Origin: Chloranthus sessilifolius
Lineage: Eukaryota; Streptophyta; Magnoliopsida; Chloranthales; Chloranthaceae
Length of the DNA: 64,000 bases
NCBI GenBank assembly: GCA_021018995.1
Contig: CM037586.1
Coordinates: forward strand, 147,664,060 to 147,728,059
Reading direction: 5' to 3'
Part shown: positions 56,301 to 64,000 of the stretch, one piece after another
How positions within the stretch are numbered: position 1 is the stretch's first letter
Layout: each line of letters starts with the position of its first letter
The notes under the pieces: generated by a model
The model's database searches: none
Told to the model about the DNA's origin: nothing
The model's input: the letters and a program-made list of their open reading frames with translations, nothing else
Program-made: the position numbers and the translations under genes

Positions 56301-56623
56301 CTTGACATGATGAATTTGACTTTTCTCTTCGACTTCCTTTCAAGCCCTTTGTCCTCATAGATGGCTAACAAAGCGGTGTCAAATTCCTCTTTGGTGAGCA
56401 TTGATGGTAATGCTTCATCCACCCGTCCATCGATCGATGTAAAACATTCGACCTCATCCTCATTAGGAAATGGTTCATCGCATGGAATATGTTAAGCGAC
56501 TTTCATGTTTCCAAAAGAAAGCGTCCATGACTCCCGTCGACAATTAATGCAAGCGTTGGCGTTGGCGAAAGCGGGCGTCCAAGAATAATTGGGACTTGAT
56601 TGATTGATTTGGTGGTTCCATGT
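53392..56623 (-). pseudogene. pol region: reverse transcriptase, RNase H, integrase
   Basis: Minus-strand blocks in order: LNPTCKKSLLKEIIKLLDAG, IYPISDSEWVSP (RT start, about 55980-55850); VCIDYRKLNT (about 55790); VFMDDFS with the two catalytic Asp (55480-55500); SHFMVQQGIVLGHIVS; GHAGFYRRFIKDFSKVAKPL (about 55240); FDFDEDCIKAF; KYLLAKKDAKPRSIRWIL (RNase H end, about 54850); VADYVSKWIVAT and AIIDDGGSHF with integrase Asp residues (54170 and 54070); EVSNR, LSDALWAYR (about 53900); SFKVNGQRLKPVFEP and a stop at 53392-53394. These adjoin in the family order but in changing frames. Frameshifts often fall where the family would carry CAG or CTG codons, so the true gene may be less damaged than it looks. 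Confidence 0.85.
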
Positions 56624-57691
56624 CTAAGACAACGAAGTCCTGGAAAGACAAACTTGTCTATTCAACCAAAACATCCTCGATAACACCCTCGGTCTTCTTT
56701 TCCGATCTATCCGCGGTTGGAGTGTGACCGTCGTGGGATACAATTCACCCAAGCCGAGTTCCTCGTACATTGAGTATGGGATCAGATTAACACTTGCTCC
56801 CAAATCCAATAACGCCTTTCCAATTGATTGCCCACCAATGACACATGGAACAGTTGGGACTCCAGGGTCTTTCAGTTTCTGTGGGGTTTCCAATCGCAAT
56901 ATCGAACTGACTTGATTTGTTAGGAACACTTTCTTTGAAACGTGAGTACGTGCCTTTCTCTTCCGAGTGCACAAATCTTTGAAAAACTTAGCGTACTCAG
57001 GAACTTGTTTGATTGTTTCAAGTAATGGAAGATTTATCTTTACTTGCTTGAATGTTTCGAAAATTTCTTCCATTTTTGTCGGTCCCTTTCCCATTCTAGG
57101 TGGAGGAGTTAGGCATTGAGGGAATGGTGCCTTTGGGACATAAGGTGTAGATTCCATTTCCGATTCTTTTTCACGTCCTTGTTGGACGGTTGAAAGAAAC
57201 TCTTCCTCTATTACTTTTTCTTTTCCTTTCTCTCTTCCTTTCACTTTTCTTATCTCTGGCTCTTTGTCTCTTTCTTTCTCTTTTCCTTTTCCTTTCTCCT
57301 TTCTTTTCTCTGATTCTTTTTCCTCTACTGCTTCTCTTTCTTCATCAGCTTCTACAGGCATTTCCACTTGATTATCAACCTCTCGTCCACTTCTCAGCAC
57401 CGTAACAGCTTTCAACTGTTGACTATTCGATGGTCCTGCTTCAGATGGGGCTTGGCCTCGAGGATTATTGATGGGTTGGCTGGGGAGCCTACCTTCCTCT
57501 CGCTGACTCAGTTGATTGGCCAATTGACTGACTTGGTCCATTATCATCTGCTGAAAAGATTGCATGCTTCGCATAAGCTTTTCTTCCAGATCAGAATCTT
57601 TCGAAGTACTGGCATGAGATTGATTAAGATTCTGATTGAAATTCTGATTTTTTCGGTAGTCAGAATTTGGATGATAATCTGAACGATACAT
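56624..57691 (-). CDS. gag C-terminus and aspartic protease frame
   Basis: The only long intact frame in the element (355 codons). The N-terminal part is Asn/Gln-rich (MYRSDYHPNSDYRKNQNFNQ), then a Lys/Glu-rich linker of EKGKGKEKE type, then KVFLTNQVSSIL. Near residues 290-310 is ALLDLGASVNLIPYSMY, the retroviral-type aspartic protease active site (D-[LT]-G-A-S, here DLGAS, common in Athila). The frame continues to a stop at 56624 after a probable shift near the C-end (RIDRKRRPRVLSRM is atypical). Gag packages the RNA; protease matures the polyprotein. The normal CAG/CTG content of this stretch sets it apart from both neighbours. Confidence 0.8.
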   Translation of the reverse strand: MYRSDYHPNSDYRKNQNFNQNLNQSHASTSKDSDLEEKLMRSMQSFQQMIMDQVSQLANQLSQREEGRLPSQPINNPRGQAPSEAGPSNSQQLKAVTVLRSGREVDNQVEMPVEADEEREAVEEKESEKRKEKGKGKEKERDKEPEIRKVKGREKGKEKVIEEEFLSTVQQGREKESEMESTPYVPKAPFPQCLTPPPRMGKGPTKMEEIFETFKQVKINLPLLETIKQVPEYAKFFKDLCTRKRKARTHVSKKVFLTNQVSSILRLETPQKLKDPGVPTVPCVIGGQSIGKALLDLGASVNLIPYSMYEELGLGELYPTTVTLQPRIDRKRRPRVLSRMFWLNRQVCLSRTSLS

Positions 57692-58975
57692 TGAAGTGGA
57701 AATTGGAATTTGGAAATTAGAATTCTGTTGGAAATTGTGTGGACGAAATTGTGTTGAAAATTTGGTTGAAAAGGTTGTTGTCCACCCATTGTGTTGGCTC
57801 TATGTTCTTTGGTTTACGGCGGTTTGGTTCGATTCACCCCATCCTAAGTTGGGGTGATTTTTCCATTCGGATTGTAGGTATTGGAGTACATGTTTCTACC
57901 TGTTGATAAGATTGAGTCACATTTACACGCTCTTGAGGATTAGGTTCATCGGGAAGAATGACAAGGTAGTAGGGCACTCATTAGCCATATGACTGGGTGG
58001 TCACAAATTGAACACCTTTGTGGGGGTGTGAGGAGCTTTAGCTTGCTTGGTAGCGACTAACAACATGTTCATCTGTTTGGACAAAGACATGTCAAACTTT
58101 GTTGAGAGATCGAGGCATTATTGTTGACATCGTACAATCCGTCTTTTGTCAACACATGAGATTTAGGTGCGAGTTCAAGTTGGTTTAGCCCGGTGTCTCA
58201 CTTTGTATCGAAGTTTGATATAACTTTTCAAACAATGCCCACAATTGACTTCTTTCGTGGCACAAGATCCACCACAAGATGCATCAACCATCGTCTCTCT
58301 TGAGAATCGATCCATTGTAAAAACTTTGGACTTGTTGCCACCTTGGAACTTGATGATTTGGGCAACTTGATCAATTCCTTAAAAGCGTTCCCAACATTCA
58401 TGGAATGTTTACGTAGGTTGTTGGGAAAGAAGCTGGATCTTGACGCAATTCAATGGCCTTAGTCATGGGAAAATATTTTTAAGGAACGGCGATGCGGCTA
58501 CCAACTCGAATAGATTGTGGTTCTAAGGAATAGAACCATGTTTTTGCCTTATCTCTTAAAGAGAACGGAAGAGCCTGAGCTATCTCATCGGTGACATTGT
58601 GGACTCGAACATTTTGCATACCCCTGAATTCATTTAAGTGAGCGTATGATTTTCATTTGCTAACCCATGGAAAATTGGTAGCATTTGAATCATTCTTGAT
58701 TTGAATTCATAGTGGTTCCTGGAATGGGAGCATGCATAATACATTCTGATCCTCGTAAAAACCAGGATCGTTATAATACTCCGATGTTCTAGGGCCCTCA
58801 TCAAAATTATTGTTCCTATTATTTCCATTATTGACATTCCATTGTTGTTATTCTCATCTCTCTCTTGCCTTTGATGCCATGGTCTCGGTTGTTGATATTG
58901 ATTCCTCTGGACTCTTGATTCTCTCTACAAGCTCTTTCGATCTCAAGATTAACGGTGAGCATGTGGGTGATGAGA
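57692..58975 (-). pseudogene. gag N-terminal part with retrotransposon gag domain
   Basis: Minus-strand blocks in shifting frames: YQQPRPWHQRQERDENNNN (about 58890), MIQMLPIFHGLANENHTLT (58680), HLNEFRGM, VHNVTDEIAQALPFSLRDKA, KTWFYSLEP (58590-58510), ELIKLPKSSS / FYNG-type and DASCGGSF (58270). This is the retrotransposon gag domain with its RDKAKTWF...LEP core. Multiple frameshifts; fewer CAG/CTG triplets than the next block, though less extreme than in pol. Confidence 0.75.
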
Positions 58976-59100
58976 ACGAGTAAAGCTCATACACCAACAC
59001 TCACAAAGCAGGGTTGAAGAATCCACAACAAACCCACAAAATTACGCTTAAACGATTTAAACAAAGATGATAAACAGAGCCAATATAGGAAAGATTTCTT

Positions 59101-59323
59101 CTTTTTTTTTTTTTTTTTTTTAATTAAAATTCAAATTTAAATTAATTTTTTTATTCAAATTAAAATTAAAATTTAAATTTAAATTAATTAATTAATTAAT
59201 TAAAATTTTTTTTTTTTTAAATTCAAATTAAAATTAAAATTCAATTTAAATTAAAAAATTTTTTTTTTTTTTTTTTAAATTCAAATTAAAATTAAAATTC
59301 AATTTAAATTAATTAAATTTTTC

Positions 59324-59357
<34 letters not shown>

Positions 59358-59460
59358 TTCGAATTAAATTTTAAATTTTTTTTAATTTTAATTTTTTTTT
59401 TTTTTATTAAATTCGAAAATTAAAAATTAAAATTGAAAATCCTATAAAATCTTTCCTAAA
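59101..59460. repeat. A/T-only low-complexity tract in the Athila leader
   Basis: Nearly all A and T with rare C, built from AAATTCAAATTAAAATT units and T runs of 9-20. A 60-75 bp higher-order unit (T-run, AAATTCAAATTAAAATTAAA, ATTCAATTTAAATTAA) occurs at about 59205 and 59263, with a shorter variant at 59343. It lies between the primer-binding site and gag. Confidence 0.8.
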
Positions 59461-59781
59461 GAGAAAAATAAGGAGAAGAATGAAAGATTCTAAAATCCTA
59501 AAACAAAAGTCCCACAAAAGTTAATGACTAAATTTAGAAAATCCTAAAATATCTAAGAGGAAAATAAGGAAAAGAGTCCTACCAAATCTAAAATAAGAAG
59601 TCGCAAAATCTCTACTTCCTAAATTTCCTAAGGAAGGTATCCTAAAAATCTAAACTTCCTAAAAGACTCCACAAAATCTTATCAAAGAGAGAAAAATAAG
59701 AAATAAATTTTAATAATTATTATTTTTTTTATAAACACTCAAAACGAAAAATCCTATCCGAATTAATCAAAATTTCGATTT
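59461..59781 (-). other. Athila untranslated leader
   Basis: AT-rich, with repeated AAATCCTA / CCTAAAATC wording. No frame. Confidence 0.5.
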
Positions 59782-59801
59782 CCCCGTGGCAAGCCAAAAA
59801 C
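59782..59801 (-). other. primer-binding site of the Athila-type element
   Basis: Minus strand reads GTTTTTGGCTTGCCACGGGG just inside the 5' LTR. Athila and Tat elements usually have a TTTTTGGCGCCGTTGCCGGGG-like site here; this looks like a version with a few bases altered or missing. Confidence 0.6.
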
Positions 59802-59802
59802 T

Positions 59803-61157
59803 TGATCGATTTAGAATGTAACCTTGCAAGTCACAAGATCTATTGCGGTATGGCAAGAAACGAAGTGTCGAACCCACGGGGAAGCGTGAATTTTTAATTA
59901 ATTTTTTAGAGATTTTAAAAGCGTCCCTAAGGAAGTACCGAAAGGCGATTCAATTTTACCAAAAACTTAACACACTTTTCCTAAATGCGAGAAAAATAAA
60001 TTAATCTAAACAATTAATTCGATAAATCTACGAACAATATTAAAATGAGATCAAGGAATATGCTACCCTGATTCGCACTTTTCTATCATTAAAACCCATT
60101 TCATTAAATCATCATTCACACCATCATTCATCTAGAAAAATGACTTGAAATAAAATATGATCATCAATCCCATACCCTATCTAAAAACAATGACTCATTT
60201 AACATTGCGGTATGAGTCATGTAAAAAGCATAAGCGTATCTCATGATATTTAGATCACGACAATCGCTCATTACATAATCGGCTCTCTGACATCTAGATC
60301 ACGCAGTTAAAGCATTTAAAATATTTTCAATCACACAAACTTTGAGCAAAAGCGATTCCATGATAACAATAATAGCGGTATTAATCATAAACATGGGTAC
60401 TTATGGGGATCGCATCTTCCCCGATCTCTTGATTTAAGCTCATCTTTGGTGTTTGATCTCCTTTTCTTTCAAAGTCATTCCTCTTTTATTTCTTCCAAAA
60501 GATATTTGCAATTGTTTTTCCTAAATACAATCTATGAATTTCTCGAGAGAAAATATAATGCAAATCCTAATGCAATCTACCCTGAATAAACCCTAAGAAG
60601 GAGAGAAGAAGACTTGAAAAGATGAAGAAAATATTCCCCCAAAGTGAAGAGCCCTAAAAACTAAAAGAAAGAATGAATAATATTCTAATTGCAAAAAATA
60701 ATAATCCCTAAGAAACTCGTGGCTTCCCTTTTTATAATAGCCTAACCCTAATACCTCTCTCGATTGACATCTAAGAGTAATTTTCGTGAATTCACTTTAA
60801 CTTTGCATCAGATACTGCCTCGGTATTTTGCTCATAATTTTCTGTACCGAACTCGGATTGAGGTGATTCTTGAGGCGTTGGAAAGCTGACGACGAGCTCT
60901 ACAACTTTTATGTTTTAGCAATTTCCTGAATCTGACGTCTTGAAGGTCCAAATTGAGCTGCAAGTCGCACTAAGTTCTCAATGACCCAAAATAGCAGTGT
61001 TTTGACATTATTTTCGGGATTCTTGGGCTGTTTTAGAAACTTGGACTGTATTTACCTGAAACACTTCAAATCTAGCAAATCTCATCAGATAGCCTTCATC
61101 GGACGGCTAAATATAGGTATTTAGGGGTGAAATATCATCATATTTCACTACTCATCA
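59803..61157 (-). repeat. 5' LTR of the Athila-type element (right)
   Basis: Plus-strand start TGATCGATTTAGAATGTAAC, end TTTCACTACTCATCA. 1,355 bp, 64 shorter than its partner. Up to about 60690 it differs from the left LTR mainly at CAG/CTG sites (GCAGTA to GCGGTA, GGCAGATT to GGCGATT, ACTGAT to CGAT). From 60720 to 61020 the two are nearly identical. Confidence 0.92.
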
Positions 61158-61213
61158 ATCACCGTCATGTAAAAATTTCTTACCTTCAAAATTTTTCTCA
61201 AACTTATATGCAG

Positions 61214-62046
61214 TTCTGCCCTTGGTGTGTCTTTATCTCAGAATTCTACCTTCCACCACCATGTGTGCTTGCTTATTCCAATCATGGACCATTACTTGCC
61301 AGAACTATTTATTTGTGGATTCAGGTGATAAGGAATAAATTATCAGTTTGAACTTTTGGTTTTCTATATTGGAACTTAAATTCACATTAATAGAACTACA
61401 ACTTTTTTGTTTTAATTTATGTGATCAGGGCATAATATTAAATTTGTTATGATCACCATCTTCTGCTATCGCCTTTATCTTTTGTTAACCATCACTAATG
61501 TTCTTCAATACTGTAGATTATATTATTCTTCACTTTGCATTATAATTTTTTACCTAATATCGTGGTGGCATTCCATATGACTATAATCTTTTTCTCTTTT
61601 GTTTAGAAAAAAGAACTAGTGCTACCAGTGAATATAATTCTAGTGCATTTCGTATTAATATTATTATTCTGTCTGCTTTAAAATGCAGGGCTATGTTGAA
61701 GAATTGAAGGCTATACTATCCAACAAGAATTGGAAAATCTCAACGACAATATGTTGGGAACAACCGCGATTGAGCTTCGATGGTGTTGAAATTTTTGGAA
61801 CGGTTGATTGTTGGATTTGGTGAAACCTTCCCCTTTTGTGACCTTCCCATAGATTTTCATAGATTTTGAATGCATTTATGTTTCTGCTTATAGGTTAAAG
61901 TTTCAATTGGTCATAAAGGTCATGCAGTGGGAGATATTTATGGAGTAAAGTTCAAAGCGGTGAAGGTTTTTGGTGTCACTCCTGGCTCTTTCCAAGGAGG
62001 AGAAAGAGAAGCTGAGTCATGCTCGATCAAAGGTGTCAAACAATGA
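61214..62046 (+). CDS. last three exons of an unrecognised gene
   Basis: Exon 1 (61214-61324, after TTATATGCAG, before GTGATA) encodes 37 residues ending LAYSNHGPLLARTIYLWIQ. Exon 2 (61689-61802, after AAATGCAG, before GTTGAT) encodes 38: GYVEELKAILSNKNWKIST, then SFDGVEIFGT. Exon 3 (61894-62046, after CTTATAG) encodes 50 and a TGA: VKVSIGHKGHAVGDIYGVKF, then KAVKVFGVTPGSF. All three are open, all junctions are phase 0 and each has GT/AG borders, which together is unlikely by chance. The first exon lies about 50 bases from the Athila insertion, so the upstream exons should be left of 49830. I do not recognise the protein. Confidence 0.45.
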
Positions 62047-62319
62047 GACATTAAAAATTTTTATCATTGGGTATTATAGGCAACCTAAGTCATGCTCGAA
62101 TAGGGAGTTGTTGAATATGTTTTTAGGATATTGTTGAATGTATTAATACGATATTGTAGAATAATTTTATTTTTGGCTTATTATTTTTTTATTTAGTTGA
62201 ATGGATTATGAATTTTTTCCCTCGCAGAGTGATATGTGGTTGATACAATATTTGTAACAGGTAGATTTACCCTAATTACAGTAAAAAAATGAAGTTGTGC
62301 ATTTTAAAAAAAAATAAAA
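62047..62319 (+). other. probable 3' UTR of the unrecognised gene
   Basis: AT-rich, stop-dense sequence following the TGA, with a TTATTTTTGGCTTATTATTT stretch suited to polyadenylation. No other feature. Confidence 0.35.
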
Positions 62320-62644
62320 ATAAAAATAATGGTCCATAATCGTTGCTTTTTGAAGTAAATTAACAACGGTCTGTTGGTGTTTACATATACCACTGATTTA
62401 GGCCGTGGTTTCTAAAGAAAAATAACAAACATTTTTTTTTTTCATTATAACAACGGCTTAAAACCATTGTTAATTTACAACGGCCATGGGCAGTTGGTTA
62501 GTTGGTAAATAAATAACGATTTTGGGTCATAATTTTTGAAAATCACTGCTCTATAAACAATGACCGTTACAACGGCCCATAGTCGTTGTGTATGACATTT
62601 ACAACGGTTTTGGGCCGTGATTTTTTGACGATTTTCACGTAGTG
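62320..62644. mobile_element. CACTA-like element end with CAACGGCCC motifs
   Basis: The right end is ATTTTCACGTAGTG, which on the reverse strand reads CACTACGTGAAAAT, a CACTA-type terminus. Inside, TTACAACGGCC / TTTACAACGGTTTTGGGCC occur several times in both orientations. The left terminus is not clear. Confidence 0.55.
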
Positions 62645-62689
62645 TATAGGCATTTTTCTTTGGGCTGAGACATCTAATGATAAATTGTC

Positions 62690-62835
62690 ACCTGGGCAAT
62701 TCAGATTGATCACAGATGTGCACCACATGGTATAATGATAAATCACACATCAATGGATAAAAAGTTTAATTTAATGGTGTAAGATCGATTAAACATCATT
62801 TAGGTGTTTAAATGTCGGTCAAGAGCCATTATCAC
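62690..62835. repeat. single arm of the inverted-repeat family at 7360-7790
   Basis: TATAATGATAAATCACACATCAATGG and TTTAGGTGTTTAAATGTCGG match the two arms of the element at 7360-7790 (runs quoted only in part). Single arm here. Confidence 0.4.
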
Positions 62836-62959
62836 TAACCAAAAACATAAAAGAGATCGAAAGCTTGAACTTTCTCACTTATTTTTGTTACAACGGAGAA
62901 GAGTTAGGATAAAGAATGACAATTTCTAAAAAAAGGCAAAAATAACAAGGGAAATTTCC

Positions 62960-63117
62960 CTAAATGACCACCATAGTTTCACCTTTTCCAACAGTGAACC
63001 TATAGTTTCACCTTTTCCACAACCGACCAGCTTGAGACCGAGCCAATACTCCAAAACGTAAAATGGAGAAAATACCCCCAAGTTCTATAAAGGTGATAAA
63101 ATCAAGTTTATCGCCTT
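62960..63117. repeat. short interspersed repeat shared with 15240-15340
   Basis: ATAGTTTCACCTTTTCCA occurs twice here, followed by CAACCGACCAGCTTGAGACC. 15260-15325 has ATAGTTACACCTTTTCCAT and AACCGACTAGCTTGAAGCC. Class unknown. Confidence 0.45.
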
Positions 63118-63229
63118 AACATCATTGACTGCTTTGAATCTCATGATTGAGATCATTTTTCAACATCTTCCACATGATTGATCTTGAGATCATGAGTGTA
63201 CCACAAGATGGTCCATTTTACTTAATAAC
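63118..63229. mobile_element. truncated foldback-MITE arm
   Basis: CATTGACTGCTTTGAATC, then TGATCTTGAGATCATGAGTG, is the arm of the Mutator-type foldback family (compare 14810-14900). It stops where the GC-rich repeat begins, so the latter probably cut it. Confidence 0.6.
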
Positions 63230-64000
63230 GTGGAGCCCCTCTAGAGGAACACTATGTCACAGGGGGCACAGCCCGACACCGGCTGTCATGCTGTGCGGCG
63301 GCTCGCTACCTCAACAACAAGGCCAGCCTAACGCTCCACCAACTTTGACACCACCCACCTAGAGGACGAGAACTCTCGTACATGATTACCTTGTCACCAA
63401 GTCCTACCATACCAACGCATCATGCCTCTTCCGACATGCATGCCTGCATCTTAGTGCCTCACTTGGCCTGCTAAAGCTTCTCCCAGTACCATGCACTAGT
63501 ACATCGCTCGCAACGGTAGCATGTAGCTCCTCAGATCATCCCATTCCAACATGTTTCGCTGTCATACTGAACCAAGCCCACCATCGCGTGTGACTCTCGC
63601 GACTATCACACATCAAGCTTTCGACCCTCATGCTAACGTGCTCCACAAAGCCCCATGTGGCCCATGAGTGTCTCGCTCATAGGCAACCTATGTGCACCTG
63701 ACGCATTGCTCGAGTATATAGCAACCTCGCTTTAGGTGACACACAGCATTATCAAAGCAACGTCCTAAGCCCACCCTTATAGATCTAGGAGACCACTGTG
63801 TACCCTCTAGTGCCACAAGGCCCCATGTGTATGGGAGTAGCTCCACAGCTCCCCTCCCATATATATGGTTTAAATATCACTTCAAGCCAAATAGCAAGAA
63901 TACCTCAAACGTATTGGTTTGATATACTGTCTATGACACACGAACCTTGTCCATGGCACACGACTCATGCAATACCAACTATATGCAAGTCAACTATCTA
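63230..64000 (-). repeat. GC-rich interspersed repeat, copy 2, cut by window edge
   Basis: The reverse strand runs parallel to copy 1: GGTTCGTGTGTCATAGACA, GGGGAGCTGTGGAGCTAC, GTCAGGTGCACATAGGTTGC, GTTCTCGTCCTCTAGGTGGG, then GCGTTAGGCTGGCCTTGTTG. It is uninterrupted at the point where copy 1 has its solo LTR, which confirms that insertion site. The frame at 63147-63362 is incidental. Confidence 0.65.

Larger units (their letters stand above)
49830..61162 (-). mobile_element. complete Athila-type Ty3/gypsy retrotransposon with ATCAC target duplication
   Basis: The element spans 49835-61157 (11.3 kb), between ATCAC at 49830-49834 and at 61158-61162. It reads on the minus strand: 5' LTR at the right, primer-binding site, A/T-rich leader, gag, protease, reverse transcriptase, RNase H, integrase, 2.1 kb noncoding, polypurine tract, 3' LTR at the left. 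LTR length, total length, domain order, the TTTTTGGC...CCACGGGGA-type primer site and the reverse transcriptase wording fit the Athila lineage. Many frameshifts interrupt the polyprotein, but much of this may be sequence error (CAG/CTG loss, see findings). Where the LTRs are clean they are nearly identical, so the insertion is young. Confidence 0.92.

Noticed and set aside
57190-57405. Leu/Phe/Ser-rich plus-strand frame that looks like a membrane protein
   Set aside because: It is the antisense of the Lys/Glu-rich linker in the gag-protease frame on the minus strand.
53760-58970. Deamination of methylated cytosine as the cause of the CAG/CTG loss
   Set aside because: Deamination would give TAG, TTG, CAA and CTA. 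The paired LTR comparison shows CG, CGG and small deletions instead.

Overview
The window reads as nuclear DNA of an angiosperm: AT-rich and intron-dense, with no bacterial-style gene packing and every recognisable superfamily of plant transposable element. The species is not resolvable from the sequence. There is no complete host gene. What remains of host genes are fragments of four or five: the 5' end of a kinesin-13-like gene (16.9-17.3 kb), the first exon of a VARICOSE/EDC4-like mRNA-decapping scaffold gene (41.0-44.5 kb), a piece of an ATG1-type protein kinase (46.4-47.1 kb), and the last three exons of a gene I do not recognise (61.2-62.0 kb).

Layout. 0-9.6 kb: scattered MITEs (a long-TIR family and CACTA-type), a tRNA-derived SINE, an LTR-like stretch, a degenerate 120-140 bp tandem array and a 260 bp direct duplication. 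9.6-13.6 kb: a decayed Copia-like LTR element read on the minus strand, followed by another probable LTR. 14-26 kb: Mutator-type foldback MITEs, one with a perfect 9 bp target duplication and one arm amplified into a four-unit array, the kinesin-13 fragment, Tourist-type MITEs, a hairpin element, a second SINE and several recent local tandem duplications. 26.7-27.5 kb: a Copia-type LTR with its primer-binding site. 28.6-36.2 kb: LINE remains on both strands, a TRIM-like element and a MITE beside a small duplication, and a 2.2 kb solo LTR nested inside a LINE. 37.2-40.6 kb: a GC-rich repeat split by a solo LTR with a GTGAC target duplication; a second copy of that repeat runs off the right edge on the opposite strand. 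41-44.5 kb: the VARICOSE-like exon split by a 2.7 kb solo LTR with a CCTAA target duplication. That LTR carries a minisatellite of TTGATCGATCAA palindromes.

49.8-61.2 kb is one complete Athila-type Ty3/gypsy retrotransposon on the minus strand (11.3 kb, ATCAC target duplication, 1.36-1.42 kb LTRs, gag, protease, reverse transcriptase, RNase H and integrase). Large parts of its coding region and of one LTR are strikingly poor in CAG/CTG triplets. Where the two LTRs can be compared, CAG/CTG sites are replaced by small indels and odd substitutions rather than by C-to-T changes. I read this as uncorrected sequencing error at methylated CWG sites, which would also explain most of the frameshifts. 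This, the solo-LTR nesting and the amplified MITE arm are the most interesting observations. I found no convincing new gene-based system, CRISPR array, rRNA or functional tRNA gene.
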